From Pseudoglutamicibacter albus (GTDB taxonomy: Bacteria > Actinomycetota > Actinomycetes > Actinomycetales > Micrococcaceae): DNA of 64,000 nucleotides. A program made the translations under genes and the position numbers. A model generated the notes under the pieces. The model was not told the origin of the DNA and did not search any database. It saw nothing but the letters and a program-made list of their open reading frames with translations. The stretch is taken from assembly GCF_031458175.1 (NCBI RefSeq), contig NZ_JAVDXX010000001.1, forward strand, positions 1,612,001-1,676,000. Reading direction: 5' to 3'. Positions 17,478 to 26,538 of this stretch are shown here, piece after piece. Position 1 is the first letter of the stretch, and each line of letters starts with the position of its first letter.

Positions 17478-18992
17478 ATGAGTGCCGACATGACTACTTC
17501 CGTGAACACTGACGAGCCTGCGTTCAGCCTGCCGTCCCTCCCCCACTTGCGCGTGATCACCCGCGCCCGCGGCACCCATCCGGCGATGGCCGCCCCAGCA
17601 ACCCTCGCCGATGTTGCAGGCCCGTGGGATCACGTGTGGGCCCGCGGCGAAACCTCGATGGTCGGCGCCGGCGAGGTTCTTCGCCTGCAGGCTCGCGGGG
17701 ATGGCCGCATCGGTGCGTTGGCATCCGCGTGGCGCGCCTTGAGCTCCGCCGCCACAGTGGACGATGCGGTCGCGGCCTCCGGCACGGGCCTCGCCGCATT
17801 CTCCTCGGTGGCTTTCTCCCGCGCATCAGGCCGCGACTCGGTGCTGATTGTCCCGCGTGTGGTGTGGGGCCGCAACGGGGACCTCGCCTGGATCACGGTC
17901 ATCCTCGACCCCGAAGAAGCCGACGCGCTCGGGCCGGACCCGAGCCGCGACGACCTCGAAGCCTACGCCGCACAGGTGCGCCGTGAGACAGCTAGCGCGG
18001 CGGCCAGCGATGCTCGCGCGTCCGACGGTGTTGTGTTGGCTGGCAGTGCTGGGGCGCGCATCGTCGATGATGCACACACAAGTGAGGCCCGTTTCCAAGA
18101 CGGAGTCCGCGAAGCGATCCAGAGGATCCGTTCCGGTGAGTTAGCGAAAGCGGTGCTCTCCCGCGACGTCACCGTGGACGTGCCAGGTGGCGTTCAGGTA
18201 GTCCCCACGCTGCAGGCGTTGGCGGCCCGCTACACCGACTGCTGGGTGTATTCCGTGGACGGGATCATTGGCGCTACACCCGAAATGCTGATCGAAGCGC
18301 ACGAGGGCATCGCGCGCGCCCGCGTGCTCGCCGGAACACTCGACCGCGCGAACCACGGTGAAGACGGCGCGTTCCAGCTGGCCAATGACCAGAAACAGAT
18401 TGAAGAGCACCAGTACGCGATCGACTCCCTCGTAGAAGAGCTCGAACCGTTCGTGACCGAACTGCACTCCCCCGCCGCCCCGTTCGTTTTGACGCTACCG
18501 AACGTGTGGCACCTCGCCTCGGACGTGCGGGCACGCATCGGCGCGAGCGAAACCGGCCCCTACAGTGTGCTGGACCTGCTGCGTGCCGTGCACCCTACCG
18601 CGGCGGTGTGCGGGACTCCGCGTTTGCATGCGGGGCGTATCATCCGTGAGATCGAGCGTCTTGACCGCGGAGCGTATGCCGGCCCCGTCGGGTGGGTTGA
18701 CGCCCGCGGCAACGGCGAATTCGGTATCGCTTTGCGATGCGGGGTCCTGGAAGGCTACGGCCCCACCGAGCCGACGGCCGCGCACGTCGGCCAGGGCACG
18801 TTCCCGACCGAGGTCACACTGACACGCCCCGGCGATGGTGACACTGGCGAGCCGGTTCCGGAGCGGATCCGTTTGTGGGCCGGGTGCGGGATCGTCGCGG
18901 ACTCTGAGCCCGCCGCCGAACTGCAGGAGACATGGGCGAAGATGCGCCCGATGTTGCAGGCACTCGGCGTAGCCGCCCCCGCCCGCAACTAG
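17478..18992 (+). CDS. menF: Isochorismate synthase
   Basis: 504 residues. Chorismate-binding-enzyme domain in the C-terminal 270 residues: SGELAKAVLSRDV, EMLIEAHEGIARARVLAGT, HPTAAVCGTPR and YAGPVGWVDARGNGEFGIALR. It converts chorismate to isochorismate, the entry to menaquinone; the enzymes nearby support MenF rather than a siderophore role. Start ATG 17478 (MSADMTTSVNTDEP) is chosen; ATG 17490 is possible. It runs toward menD, and the two stop codons share the same four bases, CTAG. Confidence 0.92.
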   Translation: MSADMTTSVNTDEPAFSLPSLPHLRVITRARGTHPAMAAPATLADVAGPWDHVWARGETSMVGAGEVLRLQARGDGRIGALASAWRALSSAATVDDAVAASGTGLAAFSSVAFSRASGRDSVLIVPRVVWGRNGDLAWITVILDPEEADALGPDPSRDDLEAYAAQVRRETASAAASDARASDGVVLAGSAGARIVDDAHTSEARFQDGVREAIQRIRSGELAKAVLSRDVTVDVPGGVQVVPTLQALAARYTDCWVYSVDGIIGATPEMLIEAHEGIARARVLAGTLDRANHGEDGAFQLANDQKQIEEHQYAIDSLVEELEPFVTELHSPAAPFVLTLPNVWHLASDVRARIGASETGPYSVLDLLRAVHPTAAVCGTPRLHAGRIIREIERLDRGAYAGPVGWVDARGNGEFGIALRCGVLEGYGPTEPTAAHVGQGTFPTEVTLTRPGDGDTGEPVPERIRLWAGCGIVADSEPAAELQETWAKMRPMLQALGVAAPARN

Positions 18993-20866
18993 GCGAGCGC
19001 TTCGGCGGCGGCCGCGGCGAGTGCGCGGTGTAGTTCGCGTGGCTTTTCGCGTTCCGTATCCACTACCAGCAGCCGGCAGCCGTGCGCCGTGCGTCCGGCG
19101 TCGAGCCATTCACGCACGTGTTCGTGTGAGCTGACCCGTTGCGCGTCCCAACCGTAGGCGAGCGCTAGCTCGACCGCGTCGAGGCCGTGTGGGACACGGA
19201 AGAACCTGTCGACGGCTTCCTGGTAGCCTCCGCGGGCAGCGACAGTGCCGTGCTCCAGCGTTGAGAAGATGGTGCCTCCGCCGTCGTCGGCAACCACAAC
19301 ATCGAGCTGGGGAACCGCTTCGAGCGAGGGCACCAGCATTCCCGCCGCCCCATAAAGGAACGTGACATCCCCCATGAACGCGAGCGTGCGGCGGCGTTCG
19401 GCGAGCGCGATCCCTGCGGCGGTGGAGATAGTGCCATCGATGCCAGCGAGCCCGCGGTTCGCATACACGCGCGGGCCGCGGCCCCGCCGCGGGGTTGCGG
19501 CGATGTCCATGTCTCGCACCGGCCGTGATGACCCGATCACGGCTGGCCCGGATAGCCCGGACCACACGTCGGCTGCCAGCGATGGGCCCGTGAGCCTACC
19601 CGTGACGTGTTCGCGTTCCGCGACCACCATGTTCACGGCCGCCACGACACGTTCATCGGCCTCACGCCACGCCTCGACCCAGCCTTGCGGGCCTATACCC
19701 GCGAACTGGGCGGCTTGAGCGAAACTACGCACGGGCGTCTCGGAGCGTTTGGACAGTTCGCACCACGCGAGCGGACCCGGGGCATAGATCGCCGAGTCGA
19801 TGTCATCACGGGCAAGTAGAGCGTTGATTGTTCGTGAGAGAGTCGGGCGGCCAAACAAGACCACCGCCTCGATCTGGTCCGCGAACGCCGCCAGCGTGAA
19901 CTGGTATGCCGTCAACGCGTTCTCGCCGTGGCGTGCATTCGAAGAGGGCTCCGCTAAAAGCGGCAGGTCTAAAGCGTGAGCGAAATGCGCGGCTTCCTCC
20001 CCCGCATCATGCCCTGCAACCACAACAGTCCTGCGGTGAACATCGGGGCGTTCGCTGCCTGTACGGTGTACCGCGCTCTCTTCCGTGCCGCGTGCTGTAT
20101 TCCCTTCCGTGCCGCGTTCAGCGCTGTGTTCAGCGCCGTGTTCCGTACGCCGTGCCGCGGCGCCCCTGAGTGTTTCTCGAGATAGGGCGCGCGGGACCGG
20201 TACTGCGGCTGCGAGCGCATCGATCTCGAGTAGCTCAACAACACTGAGTTCGGGGTGTTGGCGGGCGGCACGCTCGGCGGGTTGCTCCGCGCCAGTGATC
20301 ATCGCGTCATTCGGCGGGTAGAGCGGGTCTTCGAATGCACAGTTGATGTGTACCGGGCCCGGAGCGTGCTGCTTGTTGCCAAGCGTCGCCACCAAGGCTT
20401 CAGCTACTGCGGCTGTAGGGTCCTCGCCCGCCGGAATGTGCACGCTTGAACGCGTGTGGTGCGCGAAGATACCGGCCTGTTGGGTAGTTTGTGATGCGCC
20501 CGTACCGTGCAAACGTTCGGGCCGGTCGGCTGTCAACAGCACGAGCTTGACGCCCACGTGCGCGGCCTCCACCAACGCCGGAAACAGGTTCGCTACAGCG
20601 GAACCGGACGTCGTGACAACCGCAACCGGTGCGTTGGAGGCCAAAGACAGCCCGAGCGCGAGGAACCCCGCCTCACGCTCATCGAGCCGCGCATGCACCG
20701 ACAGCACACCGTCGCGCTCGGCCTCGGCGAGCGCATACGCCAACGGCGCCGAACGCGACCCAGGCGCCACCACAACATGCCGCATCCCGGCGGAGACACA
20801 TCCCTGGACGATCAGCCGCGCAGACTCAACAGCAGGCACAGACGGCCCAACAGACATAGAAGGCAT
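18989..20866 (-). CDS. menD: SEPHCHC synthase (ThDP-dependent)
   Basis: 625 residues, longer than most MenD (about 555-580). N-terminal: VVVAPGSRSAPLAYAL and catalytic-Glu region RLDEREAGFLALG; C-terminal ThDP-binding GDVTFLYGAAGML...DDGGGTIFSTLE. The enzyme joins isochorismate and 2-oxoglutarate. The extra length is largely a low-complexity stretch at about residues 235-276, rich in Arg, Thr, Glu, His and Gly repeats, in the linker between the first and central domains. The gene lies 21 bp downstream of the membrane-protein gene and probably shares its transcript with menC. Confidence 0.93.
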   Translation of the reverse strand: MPSMSVGPSVPAVESARLIVQGCVSAGMRHVVVAPGSRSAPLAYALAEAERDGVLSVHARLDEREAGFLALGLSLASNAPVAVVTTSGSAVANLFPALVEAAHVGVKLVLLTADRPERLHGTGASQTTQQAGIFAHHTRSSVHIPAGEDPTAAVAEALVATLGNKQHAPGPVHINCAFEDPLYPPNDAMITGAEQPAERAARQHPELSVVELLEIDALAAAVPVPRALSRETLRGAAARRTEHGAEHSAERGTEGNTARGTEESAVHRTGSERPDVHRRTVVVAGHDAGEEAAHFAHALDLPLLAEPSSNARHGENALTAYQFTLAAFADQIEAVVLFGRPTLSRTINALLARDDIDSAIYAPGPLAWCELSKRSETPVRSFAQAAQFAGIGPQGWVEAWREADERVVAAVNMVVAEREHVTGRLTGPSLAADVWSGLSGPAVIGSSRPVRDMDIAATPRRGRGPRVYANRGLAGIDGTISTAAGIALAERRRTLAFMGDVTFLYGAAGMLVPSLEAVPQLDVVVADDGGGTIFSTLEHGTVAARGGYQEAVDRFFRVPHGLDAVELALAYGWDAQRVSSHEHVREWLDAGRTAHGCRLLVVDTEREKPRELHRALAAAAAEALA

Positions 20867-20887
20867 AACCCCAGTGTATGAGCGGGG

Positions 20888-21547
20888 TTATGCGTGCGGA
20901 GGCACTCCAGGTACCTGTTTCTGGGCCAGCAGCTCCTGGACTTTCCGCGGTGTCGGCTCCATGCGGGCGATCGCTTCCCACTCGGGGTGGGACCCCGGCG
21001 GCGCAATGCCTTCCAGCCCGGGCCGCATCGGGATCAAGAACAGCCTACGCCGCGGACTGGGGAAGGCATCCATCGCATCAAACAGCATTTTCGCGGGCAC
21101 CAGAGGCCCTTCGGTGAGGGAATAACGAAGCCGGCCATGCTGATCGTAGATGTTCAACATCCAGGTACCATCGCCACGTGGCGCCCCGTTTGGCTCGCGA
21201 TCCTGGACCAGCCAGAGCACCACCTGGTCGAGGTCACGCCACGGCAGCTTGGCACCCAAAGGTGCCCCGCCGGTGAAATGCAATTCGTTGCCGCAAAAAT
21301 GCAGGGTACGGTGCCGTGGAGCAACGAAGAACCCGCCCACAAGCCCGCAGAGGATCATGATGACCATCCAGACCCCCGAAAGACCCACTCCGGCAAGTCT
21401 GAGAACGCCGATGACAAGCACCGGGACCGTGACCACCACAAGGAGCACTGTGGTAACCGGTGAAGTGATCATGCGGCGGCGTTTCGCATAGTCCGCGGCG
21501 TTCGGGACCGGGGCGGGCCAATCAATCCAGATGGTCGGGGAAGTCAT
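20888..21547 (-). CDS. Two-helix membrane protein of unknown function between menC and menD
   Basis: 219 residues. Two adjacent membrane segments (about 30-52 and 55-76) are followed by a soluble domain of alternating strands (RHRTLHFCGNELHFTGG, TWMLNIYDQHGRLRYSLTEG) resembling bacterial PH-like membrane proteins, though that is only a pattern guess. The C-terminus has GIAPPGSHPEWEAI. It starts 60 bp after menC and ends 21 bp before menD, so it may be linked to menaquinone synthesis by transcription. No catalytic motif was seen. Confidence 0.75.
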   Translation of the reverse strand: MTSPTIWIDWPAPVPNAADYAKRRRMITSPVTTVLLVVVTVPVLVIGVLRLAGVGLSGVWMVIMILCGLVGGFFVAPRHRTLHFCGNELHFTGGAPLGAKLPWRDLDQVVLWLVQDREPNGAPRGDGTWMLNIYDQHGRLRYSLTEGPLVPAKMLFDAMDAFPSPRRRLFLIPMRPGLEGIAPPGSHPEWEAIARMEPTPRKVQELLAQKQVPGVPPHA

Positions 21548-21607
21548 AGCTCGATTTTATCCCGCTTTCGTGTGCGGTAACGAGACCCTCATCAACGCTC
21601 ACCAACG

Positions 21608-22612
21608 CTAGATCATTAGCTGCGCATAGCAGGCCTCAAGCCGATCCATCCACCACGCGCGCCGATGCGCGCCGACTGCCAGGGCCTCCAGCTTCCCGCG
21701 ATCCGGAACCACCGGCCCCACCGGCAGAACACCGCCGCGAGGTTTCAGACCAGGCGTGAGCACGTCGTCGGCAAAGAGCGCTCCTGTACCCAGCCCGCAC
21801 GCATACTTCAACTCCGGCAACGCTGTCGCCAGAGCGATCCCACCAGCTAAACCCACCGAGGAATCCAAAGCGGAAGACACCACAGCATCCAGGCCGGCCT
21901 GCTCCACGATCGAAAGCGCGGCACGCACACCACCCAGCGGCTGAACCTTGACGATAATCACCTCAGCTGCGCCCATGCGCGCAACCTTCAACGGGTCATC
22001 GGACTTACGCACCGCCTCGTCCGCGGCCAACCGCACGTCCACGCCCCGGGCGTCCAGCGCCTCCCGCAACTGGGCTAACCCCTCGATCCCCTCGACGGGT
22101 TGCTCCGCATACTCAAGATCGAACTCCGCGAGCCGGGTCAACGCATCCACCGCGGTGTGATGATCCCAGCCCTGATTCGCGTCCACCCGAATTCGGGCCC
22201 CCGGAAGCTCACGGGAAACCGCGACAACCCGGGCAACATCCTCATCGACTGACTGCCCGCGCTCGGCGACTTTGACCTTGACCGTGCCCACACCGTCGAA
22301 ACGCGCTAGAACCTCAGGTACCCGGCCCGCCTCAACCGCAGGAACGGTCCCGTTGACCGGCACCACATCACGCACCGGATCGGGCCAACCACACCACGCG
22401 GCCTCGATCGCGGCAGCAAGCCAGCGGGATGCTTCCGCCGGCCCATATTCGAGGAACGGCGAGAACTCACCCCAGCCTGCAGGCCCTTCAAACAACAACA
22501 CCTCACGCTCCACGACCCCGCGGAAACGCACATTCATCGGCAACCGCACCACCACCGCCGCGTCCTTCAGCTCCTCCAGCGAAGGAAACCCCACTTTCGC
22601 ACCCCACGGCAT
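21608..22612 (-). CDS. menC: o-Succinylbenzoate synthase
   Basis: 334 residues. Enolase-superfamily protein of the actinobacterial MenC type: GPAGWGEFSPFLEYGP near the N-terminus, VKVKVAE (catalytic Lys), RIRVDANQGW and LAADEAVRK (metal ligands), and SALDSSVGLAGGIALA. It dehydrates SHCHC to o-succinylbenzoate. Start ATG 22612 (MPWGAKVGFPSLEELKDA) is chosen because a G-rich ribosome site (GGGGG) lies 6-7 nt upstream; an upstream ATG at 22636 has none. Confidence 0.93.
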   Translation of the reverse strand: MPWGAKVGFPSLEELKDAAVVVRLPMNVRFRGVVEREVLLFEGPAGWGEFSPFLEYGPAEASRWLAAAIEAAWCGWPDPVRDVVPVNGTVPAVEAGRVPEVLARFDGVGTVKVKVAERGQSVDEDVARVVAVSRELPGARIRVDANQGWDHHTAVDALTRLAEFDLEYAEQPVEGIEGLAQLREALDARGVDVRLAADEAVRKSDDPLKVARMGAAEVIIVKVQPLGGVRAALSIVEQAGLDAVVSSALDSSVGLAGGIALATALPELKYACGLGTGALFADDVLTPGLKPRGGVLPVGPVVPDRGKLEALAVGAHRRAWWMDRLEACYAQLMI

Positions 22613-22760
22613 GTTATTCCCCCGAAACTCACTCATAAAAAACACGATATCCGGCGGCGATGGCTCGCCCGGCGCACTCTATCCAAACTCACACCCGCAA
22701 GGCATGCAACACCCGGCGCGGCATCAGCTTCCACCCAGAAGAACGTGACACTCTAGGAAC

Positions 22761-23678
22761 ATGCCTAACCTCTCGACAGACACCGCACATATTCGTGCCG
22801 TGTCACAATCGAGGCTTTGGCCACGCGCCCTAGCAACCACCGTGCTCAGCCTCGGAACCCTAGGGCTTTTCTCGCTCACATACTGGCTTTTCATCAAGAC
22901 AGTCCGCGGTCAATGGCTCGACGAACGCGCTCTACTCGGTGCGCGCCGCTTCGTTCAAGAAACCCCCGCGCTACACAACGAACTCGGGTGGTTCACCTAT
23001 ATCCCCCTCGCGATCGCTATCGGTGGGGTTGCAGTAGCCATCGCCCAAGTATTCATCCGCCGTTCCGTGATCATCCCAGCGATCGCACTGACTTCGGCAG
23101 GCTTCGGGATCGTATGCGTGCGGATCCTCAAACAAACCCTCCTCGAACGACCATTCACCGGCGTCTCCGAGGCATACATCAATAGCTTCCCCTCCGGGCA
23201 TTCAGCACTCGCAATCGGCGGGATGTTCGCTGCTTTGCTGTCGATGCGGGCACGCTCACGCACATGGTTCAGCATCATCGGCGCCCTCATCGCCGCTGCT
23301 GGTGGCTCCGTGACCTTCATCATGTCCTGGCACCGGCCAGCAGACATTGTGGGCTCCTACCTTGTGGTGGGCTTCTTCGCGATCCTCGCCGCGGGCATCA
23401 TCGGGTGGATCGACAACGACCGCCCCGCCGTCACGTTCTCCGCGATCGCATGCACCGTGACGGGGATGGGGCTTGCCGCGCTGACTGCTGCGGCCATGTT
23501 GTTGCCGGAGTTCGTGAACGTGGCCCAGTCCCGCCCGCTCACCACAACAGCCGACGACGCCGCGGCTATGGCCAGCCAACTGTTCACCCTGCTCGCGGTG
23601 GGCCTCATCGTAGGCACCGCGCTCGCACTCTTCGGTGTTATCGAACGGCTCGCGATGCCCGCCCGCACTGCCCGCTGA
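22761..23678 (+). CDS. PAP2-family membrane phosphatase
   Basis: 305 residues with about six membrane segments. The three lipid-phosphatase signatures are present: KQTLLERP (about 118-125), PSGHS (about 138-142) and SWHRPADIVGS, whose His is the nucleophile-assisting residue. Family members dephosphorylate undecaprenyl pyrophosphate or phosphatidic/lipid phosphates; which one applies here is not readable. It is divergent from menC and followed by tandem repeats and a strong bidirectional hairpin. Confidence 0.9.
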   Translation: MPNLSTDTAHIRAVSQSRLWPRALATTVLSLGTLGLFSLTYWLFIKTVRGQWLDERALLGARRFVQETPALHNELGWFTYIPLAIAIGGVAVAIAQVFIRRSVIIPAIALTSAGFGIVCVRILKQTLLERPFTGVSEAYINSFPSGHSALAIGGMFAALLSMRARSRTWFSIIGALIAAAGGSVTFIMSWHRPADIVGSYLVVGFFAILAAGIIGWIDNDRPAVTFSAIACTVTGMGLAALTAAAMLLPEFVNVAQSRPLTTTADDAAAMASQLFTLLAVGLIVGTALALFGVIERLAMPARTAR

Positions 23679-23700
23679 AGGCGGCAGTACGCTCACACAT

Positions 23701-23751
23701 AAAACTGCGGGCCCTGTAAAACTGCGGGTCCTGTAGAACTGCGGGTCCTGA
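23701..23751. repeat. 17-bp tandem repeat, three copies, running into a terminator
   Basis: Three consecutive 17-bp units, AAAACTGCGGGCCCTGT, AAAACTGCGGGTCCTGT and AGAACTGCGGGTCCTGA (23701-23717, 23718-23734, 23735-23751). The last unit forms most of the left arm of the hairpin at 23738-23776, so the array looks like a duplication of the terminator arm. Confidence 0.85.
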
Positions 23752-23776
23752 CACATGAGGTGTCAGGACCCGCAGT
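23738..23776. terminator. Bidirectional terminator between the PAP2 gene and the E2 gene
   Basis: A perfect 17-bp stem (23738-23754 with 23760-23776) and a 5-nt loop lie between two convergent genes. T-rich DNA is weak on both sides. The stem is strong enough that bidirectional function is likely. Confidence 0.75.
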
Positions 23777-23806
23777 CGTCTCTTCGATGCTCAAGCACCG
23801 TAGCGG

Positions 23807-25420
23807 CTAGAGGCTTGCCAGGGCCTCCGCCGGGTTCTCGATCGCGTCGGCAACGTAGCGGAGGAACGCGCTCGCGGCACCGCCATCGCATACGCGGTGG
23901 TCAAATGCCAGGGTTAGCTCCATGATCGAGCGGACCGTGATCTCACCGTCAACTACCCACGGGCGCTCCTTGATTCGACCCAGTCCCATGATCGCGACCT
24001 GCGGATGGTTGATGATCGCCGCGGAACCATCCACGTTGAACACGCCGTAGTTGTTGAGGGTGAACGTGCCACGCATCAACTCGTTCGGGGTGCACTTGCC
24101 GTCGCGGGCGGTCGCGACCAGCTCACCGATCGCGGCATCCAGTTCGCGTGCCGAAAGCTTCTGCGCATCCGCTACCGCTGGCACCACGAGCCCACGGTCC
24201 GTCTGCGCCGCAATACCCAGGTTCACCCCTTCGAAACGAACGATCTCCGAGGTGCCGTCTTCCGCCTCATCGATGCGGGCGTTGAGTTCTGGAACCTGCA
24301 TCAACCCAGCCGTGACGAAACGGCCGATCAGCGAAAGCACACCCGGAACGCGGCCTTCCGCGTTCGGTTTGAGCTTCTTGCGCCATTCAAGCAGCTCGGT
24401 TGCGTCCACATCGACCCACACGGTCGCTTCCGGAATCTCACGGCGCGAACGCGACATCGTCTCCGCAACAACCTTCCGGACCCCGGTCATCGGGGTGCGG
24501 GACTCGACCGTCAAACCGGTACGCGCATCGACCTCGCCAGCGCCTGCACCCTCCGATGCGGCCGGCGCCTTTTCGCTGCTCGGTACAGCGGCGCCCAGGA
24601 TAGCGCCCGATGTGTGCGGTGCGGACTGCGCGCCAGATGCGGACTGTGCCCCGCCGTCGATCGCTGCCTGAACGTCTGCGCGCATGATCAGACCGTCGGC
24701 CCCAGAGCCTTCCAGGGCGGCGATGTCCACGCCGTTGTCACGAGCCAACTTACGCACCAGCGGGTTGATGACTCGCGGCGCCAACCGCTCGCGCTGTGTT
24801 ACCTGGGGCTGTGTTGGCTGGGGCTCATGCTGTGTTGCCTGGGGCTCGGTGTGGTCCTGTGCCGGAGCCGAGCTTTGGTTGACAGGCTCCGAGTCCCGGC
24901 TCACAGGTGCCGTGCCTTGGTTGACAGGTTCCGAGCTTTGGCCCGTAGCAACCGGAACCTCGGCGCGGTGACGGCCGCGACGGCGGCGGCGAGCGCCACC
25001 TTCGTCTTCGCTCGTTCCGTAGCCGATCAGTACGTTTCCGGAACCCGTTCCGGCGCGTTCTTCTTCGCGGTAGGACTGCGCACCTTCACGCAACACCTCA
25101 ACGCCGGAAGCCGCGCCGGCATCAGCGCCGCCGCTACTAGAACCGGCGCCGTCGTCATCAGCGCCGCCGTCCGTGGTTTCGCCCGGCTCGCCTACGGTGA
25201 TGAGCGAATCGCCCACGACCATCGTCTCGCCAGGTTCTCCATAGAGTTTCAGGACTGTGCCTTCGAACGGGCACGGGATCTCAACAACGGATTTAGCTGT
25301 CTCGACCTCGGCGACAATCTGGTCGATCTCGACCGTGTCGCCTTCGGCGACGTGCCAGGCCACCAGGTCAGCTTCGGTGAGGCCTTCCCCGAGGTCCGGG
25401 AGAGTGAACGTCTGTGCCAT
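23807..25420 (-). CDS. bkdC: 2-oxoacid dehydrogenase E2, branched-chain type acyltransferase
   Basis: 537 residues. The lipoyl domain (about 1-77) has the ETAK lipoylation site at K43. A long Gln/Ser/Pro/Glu-rich linker contains imperfect repeats (EPVNQ, TEPQATQHEPQPTQ). The peripheral-subunit-binding domain is LAPRVINPLVRKLARDNGVD. The C-terminal catalytic domain ends with LAFDHRVCDGG (catalytic His about 508, Asp about 512). Start ATG 25420 overlaps the last base of the E1beta stop. The E1alpha-E1beta-E2 arrangement with an Lrp regulator alongside suggests branched-chain oxoacids rather than pyruvate, by inference. No E3 gene is present here. Confidence 0.9.
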   Translation of the reverse strand: MAQTFTLPDLGEGLTEADLVAWHVAEGDTVEIDQIVAEVETAKSVVEIPCPFEGTVLKLYGEPGETMVVGDSLITVGEPGETTDGGADDDGAGSSSGGADAGAASGVEVLREGAQSYREEERAGTGSGNVLIGYGTSEDEGGARRRRRGRHRAEVPVATGQSSEPVNQGTAPVSRDSEPVNQSSAPAQDHTEPQATQHEPQPTQPQVTQRERLAPRVINPLVRKLARDNGVDIAALEGSGADGLIMRADVQAAIDGGAQSASGAQSAPHTSGAILGAAVPSSEKAPAASEGAGAGEVDARTGLTVESRTPMTGVRKVVAETMSRSRREIPEATVWVDVDATELLEWRKKLKPNAEGRVPGVLSLIGRFVTAGLMQVPELNARIDEAEDGTSEIVRFEGVNLGIAAQTDRGLVVPAVADAQKLSARELDAAIGELVATARDGKCTPNELMRGTFTLNNYGVFNVDGSAAIINHPQVAIMGLGRIKERPWVVDGEITVRSIMELTLAFDHRVCDGGAASAFLRYVADAIENPAEALASL

Positions 25421-26538
25421 TAGTCCTCCCACGTCATCTCATCGACGGCATCAAGGATGCGGTCCACGCTTGGCAGCTGATACTTCTCCAGCATCGGTGA
25501 TGGGAACGGGATGTCGAAGCCCGTGACGCGCTTGACTGGCGAGGCGAGCGAGAAGAAGTTCCGCTCCTGGATGCGCGCCACAAGTTCGGATGCGATCGAT
25601 GCGAAGCCCGGTGTTTCAGCGACCACCAGCGCACGGCCTGTCTTACGGACCGACGCGTCCACGGTTGCGTCGTCGTAGGGAACGATGGTGCGCACGTCGA
25701 TGACTTCGAGGTCGAAGCCCTCCTCAACGGCTGCTTCCGCGGCCTTCATCGCGGTTGAAACGGAAGCGCCGTAGGTCACGATGGTCGCGTCCTTACCTTC
25801 GCGTAGCACGCGCGCGGTCCCGTTGCGGCGCTCTGCTTTCTTCGTTTCGTATTCGTTCTTGAGGGCCTCTAGGTCGGCTTGTTCACGGCCGAAGTAGAGC
25901 TTCTTCGGTTCGAAGAACACCACTGGGTCATCCGAGTCGATCGCCTCACGCAACATGAGGTAGGCGTCCTCAACACCGGACGGGATGAAAACCTTCAAAC
26001 CCGGTGTGTGCGCATACAGGGACTCCGAGGAGTCGCAGTGGTGCTCTACACCACCCACACCACCAGCGTGCGGTACGCGGATGACCAGCGGCAGGCGCAC
26101 GTGGCCGCGGGTACGGTTGTGCATCTTCGCGATGTGGCTCAGAATCTGCTCGAGTGCCGGGTATGCGAACGCGTCGAACTGCATCTCGATCACTGGGCGC
26201 ATACCGTTCATCGCCATGCCCACCGCCATACCGGCAATGCCGGATTCAGCTAGCGGTGTGTCAAAGCAGCGTTTATTGCCGAAACGCTCCTGCAGGCCAT
26301 CGGTGATGCGGAAGACGCCGCCGAGCTTACCGACGTCTTCACCGAACATCAGCACCGCATCGTCTGCTTCCATCGCATCAGCGAGCGCGGTGTTCAAGGC
26401 CGCTGCGAACGATGTGGGGCCAGCCGGGCGCGGATCGCGGGCTGGCGGGACCGCCGGCTCGTCCTTGCCACGCACCGAATCCGCTACACCACCGAATTCC
26501 GCCTGCTTTTCCTCAGGGGACATTTGCTTGGGGCTCAC
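25420..26538 (-). CDS. bkdB: 2-oxoacid dehydrogenase E1 component, beta subunit
   Basis: 372 residues. Transketolase-like pyrimidine-binding domain with TSFAAALNTALADAMEADD, GEDVGKLGGVFRITDGLQERFG and PLAESGIAGMAVGMAMNGMR, followed by the transketolase C-terminal domain. It forms the heterotetrameric E1 with the preceding alpha subunit. The first 40 residues are a poorly conserved, Pro/Lys/Glu-rich extension. Start GTG 26538 follows AGGTGAGG and overlaps the alpha-subunit stop by 4 bp. Confidence 0.92.
   Translation of the reverse strand: MSPKQMSPEEKQAEFGGVADSVRGKDEPAVPPARDPRPAGPTSFAAALNTALADAMEADDAVLMFGEDVGKLGGVFRITDGLQERFGNKRCFDTPLAESGIAGMAVGMAMNGMRPVIEMQFDAFAYPALEQILSHIAKMHNRTRGHVRLPLVIRVPHAGGVGGVEHHCDSSESLYAHTPGLKVFIPSGVEDAYLMLREAIDSDDPVVFFEPKKLYFGREQADLEALKNEYETKKAERRNGTARVLREGKDATIVTYGASVSTAMKAAEAAVEEGFDLEVIDVRTIVPYDDATVDASVRKTGRALVVAETPGFASIASELVARIQERNFFSLASPVKRVTGFDIPFPSPMLEKYQLPSVDRILDAVDEMTWED

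Noticed and set aside
24005-25423. Long open frame (472 codons) antisense to the E2 gene
   Set aside because: It lies wholly opposite a well-supported E2 gene; its protein is Arg/Cys/His-rich with no family pattern, a normal shadow in GC-rich DNA.
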